DNA from: Ryuthela nishihirai
Taxonomy: Eukaryota; Arthropoda; Arachnida; Araneae; Heptathelidae
Direction: 5' to 3'
Assembly (NCBI GenBank): GCA_038380435.1
Contig: JAWZYU010000028.1
Span: forward strand, 26,830,201 to 26,894,200
Length of the DNA stretch: 64,000 nt
Shown here: in pieces, positions 1 through 10,769 of the stretch
How positions within the stretch are numbered: position 1 is the first letter of the stretch
How the letters are laid out: every line of letters begins with the position of its first letter
Notes under the pieces: generated by a model
The model's database searches: none
Told to the model about the DNA's origin: nothing
The model's input: only the letters and a program-made list of their open reading frames with translations
Position numbers and translations under genes: made by a program

Positions 1-321
1 TTGCTGTGAACGGTAACTGCACACGCTCAATATTTCCGTGAGTGAGCCCACACGATCCAGGTTTTTGTCAGCTCACACGATCCAATGTGCTGTGAACATT
101 AACCGCACCCGCTCCAGTTTGCTGTGAACGGTAACTGCTCACGCTCCATATTCATTGCATTATATATTCATACGCATTATATATATTAAAAAATATCCGA
201 ACACTATGGTTGATTACAGAATTCAGAAAAAATATCTGGCAACGTTTTTTTTTAGAAATTAGGGATCTGACAACCTTCGTGTCACGTGACACGAAGGTTG
301 CCAGATTACTGATTTCATCAG
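1..321 (-). mobile_element. Long Tc1-type composite MITE, truncated by window start
   Basis: Right-hand part of the family seen complete at 8688-9290. It shows the internal modules GTGAACGGTAACTGCACACG and the core ACACGAAGGTTGCCAGAT. It stops inside the core hairpin next to a SINE, with no terminal repeat on that side. Confidence 0.75.
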
Positions 322-354
322 AGTATTCTAAACAAAAAGCAAAAGTTTCACTCA

Positions 355-667
355 AGGAAATTCCCCGCCTTGCTCACGGTCAGTAGGGTCAAAGTGGAAA
401 TTTCTTTGAGTTTACCATGGGCTTTGAAAGGCCGCCGTCCGTCGGATGGGACGTTAAGCTGTGGCTCTGTGTGCGGGAGAGCCATACCCTGTGCACGTTA
501 AAGAACACTCTGGATGGCCTTGCCGGGAGGCTACCATCTGCCTCCCAACAGCTGTTCCAGTGGGTCCCCTCCCCCAACCTTCTCTGAGCCTTGTGGGTCC
601 ATGTGACCTGGCCATTTAGTCCATAGTGTGCAAAAATATGCCGCTCAGAGGTAAACAACCCAACCCA
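355..667 (+). mobile_element. Thr-tRNA-derived SINE, 5'-truncated
   Basis: Matches the body and tail of the dominant SINE (complete at 50266-50650), ending in the CAACCCAACC tail. The tRNA-like head is missing and a short insertion lies near 390-418. Confidence 0.8.
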
Positions 668-1075
668 AGGAAAAAATGTAATTATATTGAACATATCTGT
701 TTTAATTGATTTTTGCTCATATTTCAAGTGCTGCATTCACATGCGAGGTTTTGATGTCATGAGTATTAATATATACCAAAAATTGTTGCTGTGAATTTTT
801 ATTTTTTGCTTCCTTATTTGTACAAAATCCTTGTGATACAGAAAAATGAAAGTCATTTCCATAATCAGCATGTTTTCACCAATCACAAAATCAGTTATCA
901 AAACTGAAACAGTTCTCTAAAAGTTTTAAATTGCAGACTTGTGTAATCCTTCGATGTCACTCACATGCCAAAATATCAAGAAAGGTCTTCCGAGGGAAAG
1001 GAAAGAAAAATAGATTCCAATTTCCCCCCCCCCCCCCATTTTCTCCAATTCTGATATTTATCCTTATCACGTTTA
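668..1075. other. AT-rich spacer
   Basis: No gene or recognised repeat is visible. It contains a 15-base C tract near 1024-1038. Confidence 0.5.
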
Positions 1076-1288
1076 CAGTCGCTCAAAAAAGTATTCGAAC
1101 ACTAGGTTTGATTACAGAATTCAGAAAAAAAATCTGGCAATTTTTTTTTAGAAATTAGTGATCTGGCAACCTTCGTGTCACGTGACACGAAGGTTGCCAG
1201 ATCACTAATTTCTAAAAAAAATCGTTGCCAGATATTTTTTTGAATTCTGTAATCAACCCTAGTTTTCGAATACTTTTTTGAGCGACTG
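1076..1288. mobile_element. Short palindromic Tc1-type MITE
   Basis: Terminal inverted repeats begin CAGTCGCTCAAAAAAGTATT and the element is flanked by TA duplications (1074-1075, 1289-1290). The interior is a near-perfect hairpin centred on CACGTGACACGAAGG. There is no coding capacity, so it would depend on a Tc1/mariner transposase. Confidence 0.85.
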
Positions 1289-1312
1289 TAGGTGGTCATA
1301 TTATTTTTATAC

Positions 1313-1592
1313 TAGATCGTATGGGCTCACTGACGGAAATATTGAGCGTGTGCAGTTACCGTTCACAGCAAACTGGCGCGTGTGCAGTAACTGCACACGC
1401 TCCAGTTTGCTGTGAACGGTAACTAGAGCGTGTACAGTTGCTGTACACGCTCCAGATATTTTTCCTGAATTCTGTAATCACGTGACACGAAGGTTGCCAG
1501 ATCATTAATTTCTAAAAAAAAAATCGCTGCCAGATATTTTTTTCTGAAATCTGTAATCAACCGTATTGTTCGGATACTTTTTTGAGCGACTA
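1313..1592 (-). mobile_element. Composite Tc1-type MITE, left end missing
   Basis: Carries the CAGTAACTGCACACGCTCCA inverted modules and a right terminal repeat ending GAGCGAC, but no left terminal repeat. It lies 23 bp from the short MITE at 1076-1288. Confidence 0.7.
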
Positions 1593-2201
1593 TACTTTCC
1601 TCTCTCTCTCGTGCTTCCGATCCTTTCCGATTGATAGATGCGCGCATATTCCAGTGTTTTTGTTTATTTTCTCTTTTGTCCTCGGTCTTGGGAGATTCCG
1701 CTTCATTCTTCCCTTTCTCCCGAACTTCCTTTCTCTCTCCTCTTTGAGATTGGTTCTCTTCAGCTTCTCAGTTCTCCTCCTTTTCAATCAATTCTTAAGA
1801 GGGAAAAAAAGGATGAAAAAGCATCATTGAAGGCTGTTAGGATTAAGATTAAGTTCCCGTGGCTCTTCCTGTGTTCATATTAAAATCATTTTCATGTTTA
1901 TCATTTGAAATTTTTTTTAATAAAGTAGGGATACAATCTGCAACTGTTTCTCTAATCTTAACGACTTCTCCGAGCATTTGGGGTTCTTATAATCTGTCCA
2001 TATAACTCATTGTCTGTAAAAAAGTGCTGCTCAGAGATGTCCCACAGATCTCCAGAAAACAAAATACAAATCTCAGCTACGTTGAGTTTCGAATGCTTTA
2101 ACTTTGAGCAATACGTTTACTGTTGGGAACTGGTTAAAAGGCCAAGGCACAAGTAACCCAAGAGATCAGATTTAGCTGAGGGAAACAGACCCACTTGGCA
2201 G
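1593..2201. other. Unassigned spacer, pyrimidine-rich at first
   Basis: 1594-1790 is C/T-rich on the plus strand. Open frames here look compositional. Nothing recognised. Confidence 0.4.
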
Positions 2202-2212
2202 TTGTTAGGTGG

Positions 2213-2532
2213 TTCAGCGTTGAGATTTATCTCCGCAAAATTCCCCGCCCTGCCCACGGTCAGTAGGGGACACCGATGGGCTTGGAAAGGCCGCCGTTCG
2301 TCGGATGGGACGTTAAGCCGTGGCCCCGTGTGTGGGAGAGCCATACCCTGTGCACGTTAAAGAACACGCTGGATGGCCTTGACGGGAGGCTACCATCTGT
2401 CTCCCAACAGCTGTTCCAGTGGGTCCCCTTTCCCAACCTTCTCTGAGCCTTCGGGGTCCATGTGACCTGGCCATTTAGCCCATGGTGTGCAAAAAAGTGC
2501 CGCTCAGAGGTAAAACAACCCAACCCACCCAA
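2213..2532 (+). mobile_element. Thr-tRNA-derived SINE, 5'-truncated
   Basis: Flanked by an 11-bp duplication TTGTTAGGTGG (2202-2212 and 2533-2543), which fixes both ends. The tRNA head is absent although the duplication is intact, so the truncation occurred at insertion, as in target-primed reverse transcription. Confidence 0.9.
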
Positions 2533-2825
2533 TTGTTAGGTGGCAGATGGAAGCTTATCGTCGAGAATATTCAGCGTGTTACGTAACGTTCCAACGCACG
2601 AAACATGGCTTTCACTCACACGGCGTCATGATCTATGGATATACTGGCGGAAGTATACACTGGCGGAAATTAAAAAAAAAAAGAACACCATTAACAATTG
2701 GAGCTTAATCTATGAGATTTATTTAGTAGAAACAACCCGTTGCGAAAGGACAGTGATCACACGTGTGAAGTTATTCAATGTCAATTGTGCCTTTTAATGA
2801 GATTACATTTTACAGAAGGCACATT

Positions 2826-3860
2826 TTAATTAGGTGTTGAACCTCCTCTAGCATCAATACAAGTTTCCAATCTGGCAAGCAAGCGGTCGTACAAATGCTG
2901 GATATCACGCTGGAGGATACCATTCCTTGCGCTTTCAACTTGGATGCGTAATTCAGTGATGGTCGTTGCCTACCTTGGTCCGTGGAAGGGTCTTTGTCTG
3001 ATCAAGTTCCAGACATGCTCGATTGAAACATGTTTCGGAGAGCGTGTTGGCCAAGAGGGTGCACTGCCTGAAGAGCATGTTGAGTTGCCCGGGCGGAGTG
3101 TGGATGGGACTTATCCTGTTGGAATATTACATTTGAGATTACACTCAAATATGGCAGGACGACAGGCTGTACGATGTCACTGACTACGTATTGCTAATCA
3201 GTGAACCCTGTACAAACACCAGACAGGTATGAGAGTGATAGCTAATCGCTCCCACACCATGATGCCCATCGTGGGCCCTGTGTGTCGCTGGCGAATGCAC
3301 GATGGAAGAAGCCGCTCACCTTGTCGCTTTCAGAGGCGTAAACGATCATCAGACGCTCCTAAACAGAATTGGCTTTCATCACTGAAGACCACAGACTGCC
3401 ATCTTCCCTCCAATGAACTCGTTCTTGACACCACTGCAAATGTGCGCGACAGTGACGAGATGACAGTGGTAACCGTGCCAGCGTCATGCGTGCCCATAGT
3501 CCTGCTTCCAAAAGATGATTGCAAATCGTTCTTGTAGACACCCTTGGTATGACAGAGGATCAAATTTGTGACGCCTTAGCCATCAGCCCTGCCACCGCCG
3601 CCTTCCTGATACACTGATCCTCTCATGAATCTGTAATTGTGTGTTGCCCGGAACCACGTCTACGAGTGTGCAAATGCTCTTCTGACCATCGATGCCACCA
3701 TCGTACCACTGTCGATACCTCTCGACAGTGGTACGATGGTGGCATCGATGGTCAGAACGCAGTGTGCAATTTGACGAAAAGACGAACCTGCTTCCACTAT
3801 ACGACCTCGCTCAGACTCCGCTAACTGAACAAATGTTGCGCGCATGCATCGTGCAGGCAT
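2826..3860 (-). pseudogene. Tc1/mariner-like transposase pseudogene
   Basis: Remnant of a cut-and-paste DDE transposase, read on the minus strand in several frames. N-terminal helix-turn-helix residues ESERGRIVEAG lie near 3800-3840. The middle block STRTICNHLLEAG...RAHLQWC lies at 3359-3541. The first catalytic Asp region VVFSDESQF is near 3400. The C-terminal block EHVWNLIRQRPFHGP...LYDRLLARLETCI ends at the stop at 2826. Frame changes, an internal stop after FHGPR and a 35-bp hairpin at 3681-3756 show it is dead. The family assignment is by motif recognition; the host termini were not resolved. Confidence 0.85.
3681..3756. repeat. 35-bp perfect inverted repeat, 6-nt loop
   Basis: Arms 3681-3715 and 3722-3756 are exact reverse complements separated by TACCTC. 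It lies in the 5' part of the Tc1-like pseudogene and splits its reading frame, so a coding segment was duplicated in inverted orientation. Confidence 0.9.
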
Positions 3861-4084
3861 GGTGGGTTCTTAAAAGATTACTGAACAACACGACACAAGA
3901 CAAATAACTTTTTTCTTCATGCCCAGTCCTTAAATAAGCGCTGCGTACATCTTCATGTTGTCGTCCTCAGTGACGCCATTTTTTCACCCAATGCCTTTCA
4001 ATCTTGGATCACGGTTTCTGCTGCCCTTAACTATTAACATATTATAATATGGCATTCCTAAGGGAATTCCTTCCGGGTGTTCTT

Positions 4085-4312
4085 TTTTCAATTTCCGCCA
4101 GTTAAACGGCCGCCATCCGACGGATGGCGGCCGTTTAAGTTCATCGATGTGGCCTTTGCTATCGAAGGGGCAGATGGATGGTTAGCAGAGAATATAAAGC
4201 ATGGGGATATATATATGGGAGCCATGGATACATATGGAAGCATGAGGACTCGAACCTGGAGCAACAAGTAACGAACTTGGTGCGCTAGCGACTGAATCAA
4301 ACTCCCTTCCCT
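4085..4312 (-). mobile_element. tRNA-related SINE fragment, divergent
   Basis: The reverse strand reads a B-box-like GGTTCGAGTCC near 4250 and a head resembling the Thr-tRNA SINE. The body between the head and 4138 differs from the main family, so it may be another subfamily. Confidence 0.5.
4102..4138. repeat. Perfect 18-bp-arm palindrome
   Basis: The arms start TTAAACGGCCGCCATCC and are separated by a single base. The sequence resembles the CCGTCCGTCGGATGG segment of the SINE duplicated head to head. Confidence 0.9.
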
Positions 4313-4494
4313 GAAAACGAGACACCTCTGCAGCTGTTAAGTGACAGAAGGAAATCATCCATAAATACCATCAAGCAGTTCTTTAATGTCTGTAAGGCAC
4401 ACGTTCTCAACTTTTTCCACATCGTGGTAACATATATTATAGTTCTGAACTCACTTCGTCGTGGGGCATATACACTGAATGGACAAATTATTAT

Positions 4495-5636
4495 ATATAT
4501 AGCTACCTAATAACCTGTTGCTCCACTTTTTGTATTCACAACAGCAGCCAGATTTTTGGTAAAGACTCAGGTAGTTGTCGAAAACACGTAGATGGTACTG
4601 CCGCCCATGAGACGAGGATCGCCTGTCGCAGAGCATCCACAGTTGCCGGTGGGAGTTTGCGGGCTTGAACAGATCTTTCCAATTCGTCCCACTAATTCTC
4701 AATGGGGTTGAGGCCCGGCGATCGAGCGGGCATTTGAGTGGGTAAACTCACTTCAATGCTCCTGGACCAATTGGTCGCCACTCGGGAAGTATGCAGCGTG
4801 GCGTTGTCCTGTTGAAAGATGGCGTCATGGTGCTGAAAGAGAATCGTTACGAATGGGTGTAGATTGTCGGTGAGGATGTTCACATATCTTGTGTCGGTGA
4901 GGATGTTCACATATCTTGTGTCGGTGAGGATGTTCACATATCTTGTGTCGGTGAGGATGTTCACATACCTTGTGTCGGTGACGGAATTACCAATGGGTAC
5001 GAGGTGCCTGAAGGAAGCCTATGTAAACACACGGCCAAGTTGTTACACCATCTCCCCCTGTCTGTATGACCCCAACTTGGCAAGCTGGGTCCATCGATTC
5101 GTGTGGTTTACGCTACACACTCAACCTCACATCGGCATGATAGAGTTGAAACCGTGATTCGTCAGACCAGATGACGTGTTTCCAGTCTTCCACAATCCAG
5201 TTGTAAAAGGTCTTTGCTAACTGAAGCCTAATTTTTCGGTGCCTTGTAGTCAACATGGGAACACAATGTGGACGTCGACTGCCATAGCCTATTTTTTTCG
5301 TGATACAATGGATATTTTTTGTGCCGCCTCATTCAATTCCACCGTTATTCAAGCCTCATTCAATTCCACTGTTATCTGCTTCACGGTAGCTGTGTGATTC
5401 CATGTGATGATGCGGGACAGTCTGTGCTCACCTTGAGAGCCAATTACACGTTTACGTCAACATTTTTTCTGTTGGTTGGAAGTTTTTACCGTATTTCACG
5501 TAGTCTTGGTATACACACGCGATGATCTGCGTGGAAATTCCAACAGTTCAGCAGTTGCAATGATTGAACAACTTCTCTTCCTCGCACCTGTTATCTGGCC
5601 ATAGTCAAATTCACTTCTGTCGCTGCCTTTGCCCAT
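4495..5636 (-). pseudogene. Second Tc1-like transposase pseudogene
   Basis: Minus-strand relic of a different Tc1-family transposase. The start is placed at 5636, giving MGKGSDRSEFDYGQI, a typical N-terminal opening. Further along come the block WIVEDWKHVIWSDESRFQLY (about 5150-5215), the proline-rich MDPACQ region (near 5090), the second catalytic Asp block FQQDNATLHTSR (near 4800), ARSPGLNPIEN, and a C-terminal block ending near 4500. A 27-bp unit is amplified between the Asp blocks (4867-4985). Several stops and frameshifts make it non-functional. Confidence 0.85.
4867..4985. repeat. 27-bp tandem repeat, about 4 copies, inside the pseudogene
   Basis: TCGGTGAGGATGTTCAC recurs at 4867, 4894, 4921 and 4948, and starts again at 4975. 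The unit is a multiple of three, so it adds nine-residue repeats without shifting frame. Confidence 0.9.
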
Positions 5637-5944
5637 GCTTACTCTTCCATGACTGTTTTCTAATTCATAGAGACCTGCTCTATTTATAGGCATTGCCAGT
5701 TTCAGCATCCCACATGACTGGAAGTGATACTTATGCTTTGCATATCATTATCAGGGTGCATATAATAATTTCTCCATTCAGTGTAGTACTGCATTCGCCT
5801 CGTCGTGGCCCATGTAGTATCGGGATATATCGTATTGGGCTGACTTCCTTGTGGCACATCCTCTCGTTGCGGCACATATAGCATTGTGTTCATTTTGACA
5901 CTGCACATTAATACTGGATTCACCTTGTCGCATCACTTATAGTA

Positions 5945-6362
5945 CAGTCGCTCAAAAAAGTATCCGAACACTGTGGTTAATTACAGATTTCAGAAAAAAT
6001 ATCTGGCAACGATTGTTTTAGAAATTAGTGATCTGGCAACCTTCGTGTCACGTGATTACAGAATTCAGGAAAAATATCTGGAGCGTGTACAGCAACTGTA
6101 CACGCTACAGTTACCGTTCACTGCAAACTGGAGCGTGTGCAGTTACTGCACACGCTCCAGTTTGCTGTGAACGGTAACTGCACACGCTCAATATTTCCGT
6201 GAGTGAGCCCACACGATCCAGATTTTTGTGAGCTCACACGATCCAATGTGCTGTGAACATTAACCGCAACCTCTCCAGTTTGCTGTGAACATTAACCGCA
6301 ACCTCTCCAGTTTGCTGTGAACATTAACCGCAACCTCTCCAGTTTGCTGTGGACGTAACTAC
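5945..6362. mobile_element. Composite Tc1-type MITE, right end missing
   Basis: Left terminal repeat CAGTCGCTCAAAAAAG follows TA. The core is followed by hairpin modules and three copies of a 32-bp unit containing CTGTGAACATTAACCGCAAC (about 6250-6345). The right terminal repeat is absent. Confidence 0.8.
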
Positions 6363-6929
6363 TTATGTAGTACTGGGCTCACCTCCTCACGTCGACACAA
6401 CTTCCCTTTGCAAAATTTATCGCAGTCTCCTCTACCAGTATCCAGAAGATCCGATCGAACTTCGTGCAGGCGCATGGACAAAACAAAGGCGAATACAGAA
6501 TGAAAAAATTCCCAGTGAGGGATAAATTATCCAACTCGTGAGTTACGCAACATCTATTCAATTCAGTTCCATTCGAAAAAAGTAACGAACAAAGAAACGT
6601 TTAGAAATTTGTAGTGTGGCATACTGCACAAGCTTAAAAAAAAATACTTGGGTTGTTAATTAATGTAAAATTCAATCTCAGCAGAAGGCGACTCGTTCAT
6701 TAAGCCATCTGGGGTACTGTCCCCACCAAAAATATACACAAGAAATAATAAGCAAATTTGAAATTTAGTATTAATTATACGTTTTATCTCAAAAACTCTA
6801 AATGCATTTTTATCTTCTTTTTATTTTATTTTGCAGTGATGTGTGGACAATCACAATATTTACTTTAGAAATCATTGCTACATGGGCTGCGTTAGTTTAT
6901 TCAGTACTAATTTATCAATTACAGCCATC
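6363..6929. other. Unassigned AT-rich spacer
   Basis: I recognise no gene or repeat here. Confidence 0.4.
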
Positions 6930-7520
6930 TCCTGAATTTTAGCATTTCGTGTTGTAGCGATTGCAAAAATGCGCATGCTCTGAAATACAATGGTAGTGAA
7001 CTGCAATACATGGATCCCCAATTCAGGTTGGGTTGGGTTGTTTTACCTCTGAGCGGCACTTTATTGCACACCATGGGCTAAATGGCCAGGTCACATGGAC
7101 CCCGAAGGCTCAGAGAAGGTTGGGGGAGGGGACCCACTGGAACAGCTGTTGGGAGACAGATGGTAGCCTCCCGTCAAGGCCATCCAGCGTGTTCTTTAAC
7201 GTGCACAGGGTATGACTCTCCCGCACACGGGGCCACGGCTTAACGTCCCATGCGACGGACGGCGGCCTTTCCAAGCCCATCGGTGTCCCCTACTGACCGT
7301 GGGCAGGGCGGGGAATTTTTGCGGAGATAAATCTCAACGCTGATCTAGCTGAGACTCGAACCTGGGAACTGCAGATTACGAGCCTGGCTCGCTACCGACT
7401 GAGCCCCCCCCCAAATTCAGAGTGTCCAGTTACACCTGATTGGCTGATTCAACCACTAGTCGAAGAACTTGTTACTAAACTTAAATCTCCATTTGACTGT
7501 AGAGTAAAGAGGAGAATACT
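6930..7520. repeat. Unclassified interspersed repeat, SINE-interrupted
   Basis: Outside the SINE at 7027-7410 the sequence (ATGCGCATGCTCTGAAATAC, then TGATTGGCTGATTC, then CATTTGACTGT) matches 23830-24100 and partly 38317-38510 in the same order. No coding sequence. Confidence 0.55.
7027..7410 (-). mobile_element. Thr-tRNA-derived SINE, full length
   Basis: Tail, body and tRNA head are all present, read on the minus strand. It is flanked by AATTCAG (7020-7026 and 7414-7420). It interrupts the repeat at 6930-7520. Confidence 0.9.
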
Positions 7521-7741
7521 AGAAAAAATTTATTAATTGTGAAGAAATGAAGCGATATTATATTTTACATACAGAAACAAAATATATTGTGAAAATTAAA
7601 AATTCTAACTAAATTTCTATTGTAAACAAAGGCGATCTCTGATTGGCTGCGTTAAACACGTGGGCATGGCAAAAAGTTGCTGTTCTCGAGATATAGGACA
7701 AGTAAATACTAAAATTTCAGTACATTGTTAAATAATGTACT

Positions 7742-7945
7742 GTCCCATGGCCGAGTGGTTAGCACGCTTGGCTACTGATTCTAAGGGACCTGGGTTCGAG
7801 CCCCGGTGATGGCATGTGTGTGCTGTTTCTCTGCTGAGGTCCTGCCATCTTCACAGACCTTCTACTATGGCATATAAACTGACAGGCTCTTGTCAGTCCT
7901 CTGTGGCAAGCAGCTGCTTGAGGGAGATTTATTTTTTTATTGTTA
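7742..7945 (+). mobile_element. Second tRNA-derived SINE family (SINE-2)
   Basis: The head has A-box-like TGGCCGAGTGG and B-box GGTTCGAGCCC. It is followed by a body ending CAAGCAGCTGCTTGAGGGAG and an A/T tail. This family seeds the satellite at 51607-54716. Confidence 0.8.
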
Positions 7946-8095
7946 AGTAATAATACTCTCTGCCAGATCATTTAACATTGAATATAAACGGAGACGTCCG
8001 TCCGTTAGGCCACCAGGAGCGCTGCTCCACCAAAAGTAAACGCAAGAAATAAATAATAATAAATAAATACCCCTGAAGAAATAATAATAAATAAA

Positions 8096-8298
8096 TACTC
8101 CTGACCTCTGTGACAAGCAGCTGCTTGTCACAGAGGTCTGACAGGAGCCTATGAGTTGATATGCCATAGTAGAAGGTCTGTGAAGATGGCGGAACCTCAG
8201 CAGAAAAACAGCACGAACATCCATGCCTTACCTGGAGCTCGAACCCAGGTTCCTTAGAACAGTAGCCAAGCGCGCTAACTACTTGGCCACGACGGCTA
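8096..8298 (-). mobile_element. SINE-2 copy
   Basis: Reverse orientation of the 7742-7945 family, 150 bp away. Its end carries a perfect 36-bp palindrome (8103-8138), GACCTCTGTGACAAGCAG plus its complement, made by inverted duplication of the SINE end. Confidence 0.8.
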
Positions 8299-8341
8299 CG
8301 CAAAGAAATAATAGAATTTAAATTACATGGTAACATCTCAT

Positions 8342-8687
8342 GTTCAGTCGGTAGCAACACCAGGTTTGTAATCTGCAGTCTCAGGTTCGAGTCCCAGTTG
8401 AGCTAGTATTGAGATTTATCTCAGCAAAACTCCTCGTCCTGCCCTCTGTTAGTACGTGACATCGATGGGCTTTGAAAGACCGCTGTCCGTCGGATGGGAC
8501 GTTAAGCCGTGGCTCCATGTGTGGTAGAGCCATTCCATATGCGTGTTAAAGAACATACTGGATGGCTTTGACGGAGGCTACCATTTGTCTCCTAACAGCA
8601 GTCCAGTGGGTCCCCTCCTCCAAACCTTCTCTGCGCCATCGGGGTCCTTGTGTGCTGACCATTTAGCACAAATGTGTAAAACAAGTA
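8342..8687 (+). mobile_element. Thr-tRNA-derived SINE, divergent old copy
   Basis: Head with B-box GGTTCGAGTCC and a divergent body. The tail is cut off where the MITE at 8688 begins, so the SINE predates that MITE. Confidence 0.8.
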
Positions 8688-9290
8688 CAGTCGCTCAAAA
8701 AAGTATCCGAACATTATGGTTGATTACAGAATTCATAAAAAATATCTGGCAACGAGGTTTTTAGAAATTAGTGATCTGGCAAACTTCGTGACACGAAGGT
8801 TGCCAGATCACTAATTTCTAAAAACCTCGTTGCCAGATATTTTTTTATGAATTCTGTAATCAACCATAGTGTTCGGATATTTTTTAATATATATAATGCG
8901 TATGAATATATAATGCAATGAATATGGAGCGTGTGCAGTTACCGTTCACAGCAAACTGGAGCGGTTGCGGTTAATGTTCACAGCACATTGGATCGTGTGA
9001 GCTCACAAAAACCTGGATCGTGTGGGCTCACTCACGGAAATATTGAGCGTGAGCAGTTACCGTTCACAGCAAGCTGGAGCGTGTGCAGTAACTGCACACG
9101 CTCCAGTTTGCTGTGAACGGTAACTGGAGCGTGTACAGTTGCTGTACACGCTCCAGATATTTTTCCTGAATTCTGTAATCACGTGACACGAAGGTTGCCA
9201 GATCACTAATTTCTAAAAAAAATCGTTGCCATATATTTTTTCAGAATTCTGTAATCAACCATAGTGTTCGGATACTTTTTTGACCGACTG
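8688..9290. mobile_element. Full-length long Tc1-type composite MITE
   Basis: 603 bp with terminal repeats CAGTCGCTCAAAAAAGTATC on the left and a near-match on the right, TA on both sides. Inside are one complete short MITE-like hairpin and a block of nested palindromes around GTGAACGGTAACTG, GAGCGTGTACAG and GATCGTGTGAGCTC. Best reference copy in the window. Confidence 0.85.
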
Positions 9291-9859
9291 TACCGCTTAG
9301 AGTTAAACCAAACGAACCTTCTGGTGAAAAGGACGTCTTTAAATTTAAATTAACGTTCTTGTTATTTGATAACAGAGAGAAGATCTATCGTGTGAACTAG
9401 ACTTATTGACTAAAGAAATCAGTTTGAGTCTAGTTTTTCATTTTTGTAATGCAGTCAGAAACTAATTTTTAAACACTGTGCATAAACGTTATGACCAAAA
9501 TATCTTATTTTAATAAATGTAACCTAAATTTATGCCCAAACGTTGCATATGAACTTTTCAAAAAAGTTCGACTACTTTTGGATTTTGAATGGCAAACTTT
9601 GAATAATTTCTCTGCGTTAATATTAAATAACTTTAACTGAAAAAAAGAGAATAATAGAAAAGAGCGAGAATGAGAGGAAATCATTCGCGAAAAATGGTTG
9701 GCCGAGGTCCTGTGAGAACCACCATCCCTCCACGACTAAAGAATTGAGGGTGCTTTCATGTATATTGTGGTTTAATATTTGTGGAAGCCGTAAAAATTCA
9801 CAGCAAAAATTCTGAGTGAAATTTACGAGGTACAGGAATAAGTTAGTTTTTCTTTAGCT
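9291..9859. other. Unique left flank of the palindromic element
   Basis: No recognised repeat or gene. It differs from the right flank after 23099. Confidence 0.5.
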
Positions 9860-9865
9860 AGAGAG
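9860..9865. repeat. Left 6-bp target-site duplication AGAGAG
   Basis: Matches 23094-23099 exactly and abuts the outermost base of the inverted repeat. The flank is AG-rich, so chance identity is possible. Confidence 0.6.
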
Positions 9866-9883
9866 AGTAGTAGGACCTTATCT

Positions 9884-9970
9884 TTGGTGTGAATAAATTA
9901 TCTCCGGTCCACTGCACACGGTGGCGTCCTTGTGTGAATAAATTATCTCCGCTGCACACGCTGACGGCGG
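9884..9970. repeat. Terminal direct repeats, left arm
   Basis: GTGAATAAATTATCTCCG occurs twice, near 9889 and 9934, each with a nearby TGCACACG. The right arm mirrors this at about 22989-23075. Short terminal repeats of this kind could bind a terminal or recombination protein. Confidence 0.6.
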
Positions 9971-10199
9971 GGGGTTTAATTTTTGAGGGGGGTTTAATTT
10001 TTGGTTTCCCACATTGGGGAGGGGCGCGTCCGGAAGTGTCGACCCCCACACGTGTGTGCTACCCTAGCAGTTGTTGGTCAATATTCTACCGGAAGTGTTG
10101 GAGAGGTCTTTGACCCCTTAGGTGAGCAACGGTCTAGGGCTGCCAACCGTATGCTTTTCCTAGCGTCGGGCTGACCGTGGGATTCTTGTAATGACAACC

Positions 10200-10769
10200 C
10201 ATGCGTATCAGCACGCAGACGGGATGTTAAAAAAAAGGACGCCACGACAGGTCCCGTGGGAAACCCAGATTCTTGCTGAAAATGTCCGTTGGCGAGCACG
10301 CAGGTAGAAACGAAATTTAAAAAATGACGACCCCCATTTCTTACCCCCATGCGTATCAGCACGCAGACGGGATGTTAAAAAAGGACGCCACGGAAGTTCA
10401 CGTGGGAAACCCAGATTCTTGCTGAAAATGTCCGTTGGCGCGCACGCAGGTAGAAACGAAATTTAAAAAATGATGACCCCCATTTTTTACCCCCATGCGT
10501 ATCAGCACGCAGTCGGGATGTTAAAAAAAGGACGCCACGACAGGTCCCGTGGGAAACCCAGATTCTTGCTGAAAATGTCCGTTGGCGAGCACGCAGGTAG
10601 AAACGAAATTTAAAAAATGACGACCCCCATTTCTTACCCCCATGCGTATCAGCACGCAGACGGATGTTAAAAAAAAGGACGCCACGGGAGGTCACGTGGG
10701 AAACTCAGATTCCTACTGAAAGCGACCGTTGGCGAGCACGCAGGTAGAAACGAAATTAAAAAAAAATGA
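10200..10769. repeat. Subterminal ~149-bp tandem array, left arm
   Basis: CGTATCAGCACGCAG recurs at about 10203, 10352, 10498 and 10647 (spacing 146-149 bp). Each unit holds GTTAAAAAAAGGACGCCACG and GTAGAAACGAAATTTAAAAA. A partial unit recurs at 11293-11345 on the far side of the GC-rich frame, so that frame sits between repeat units. Open minus-strand frames through the array are by-products. Confidence 0.85.
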
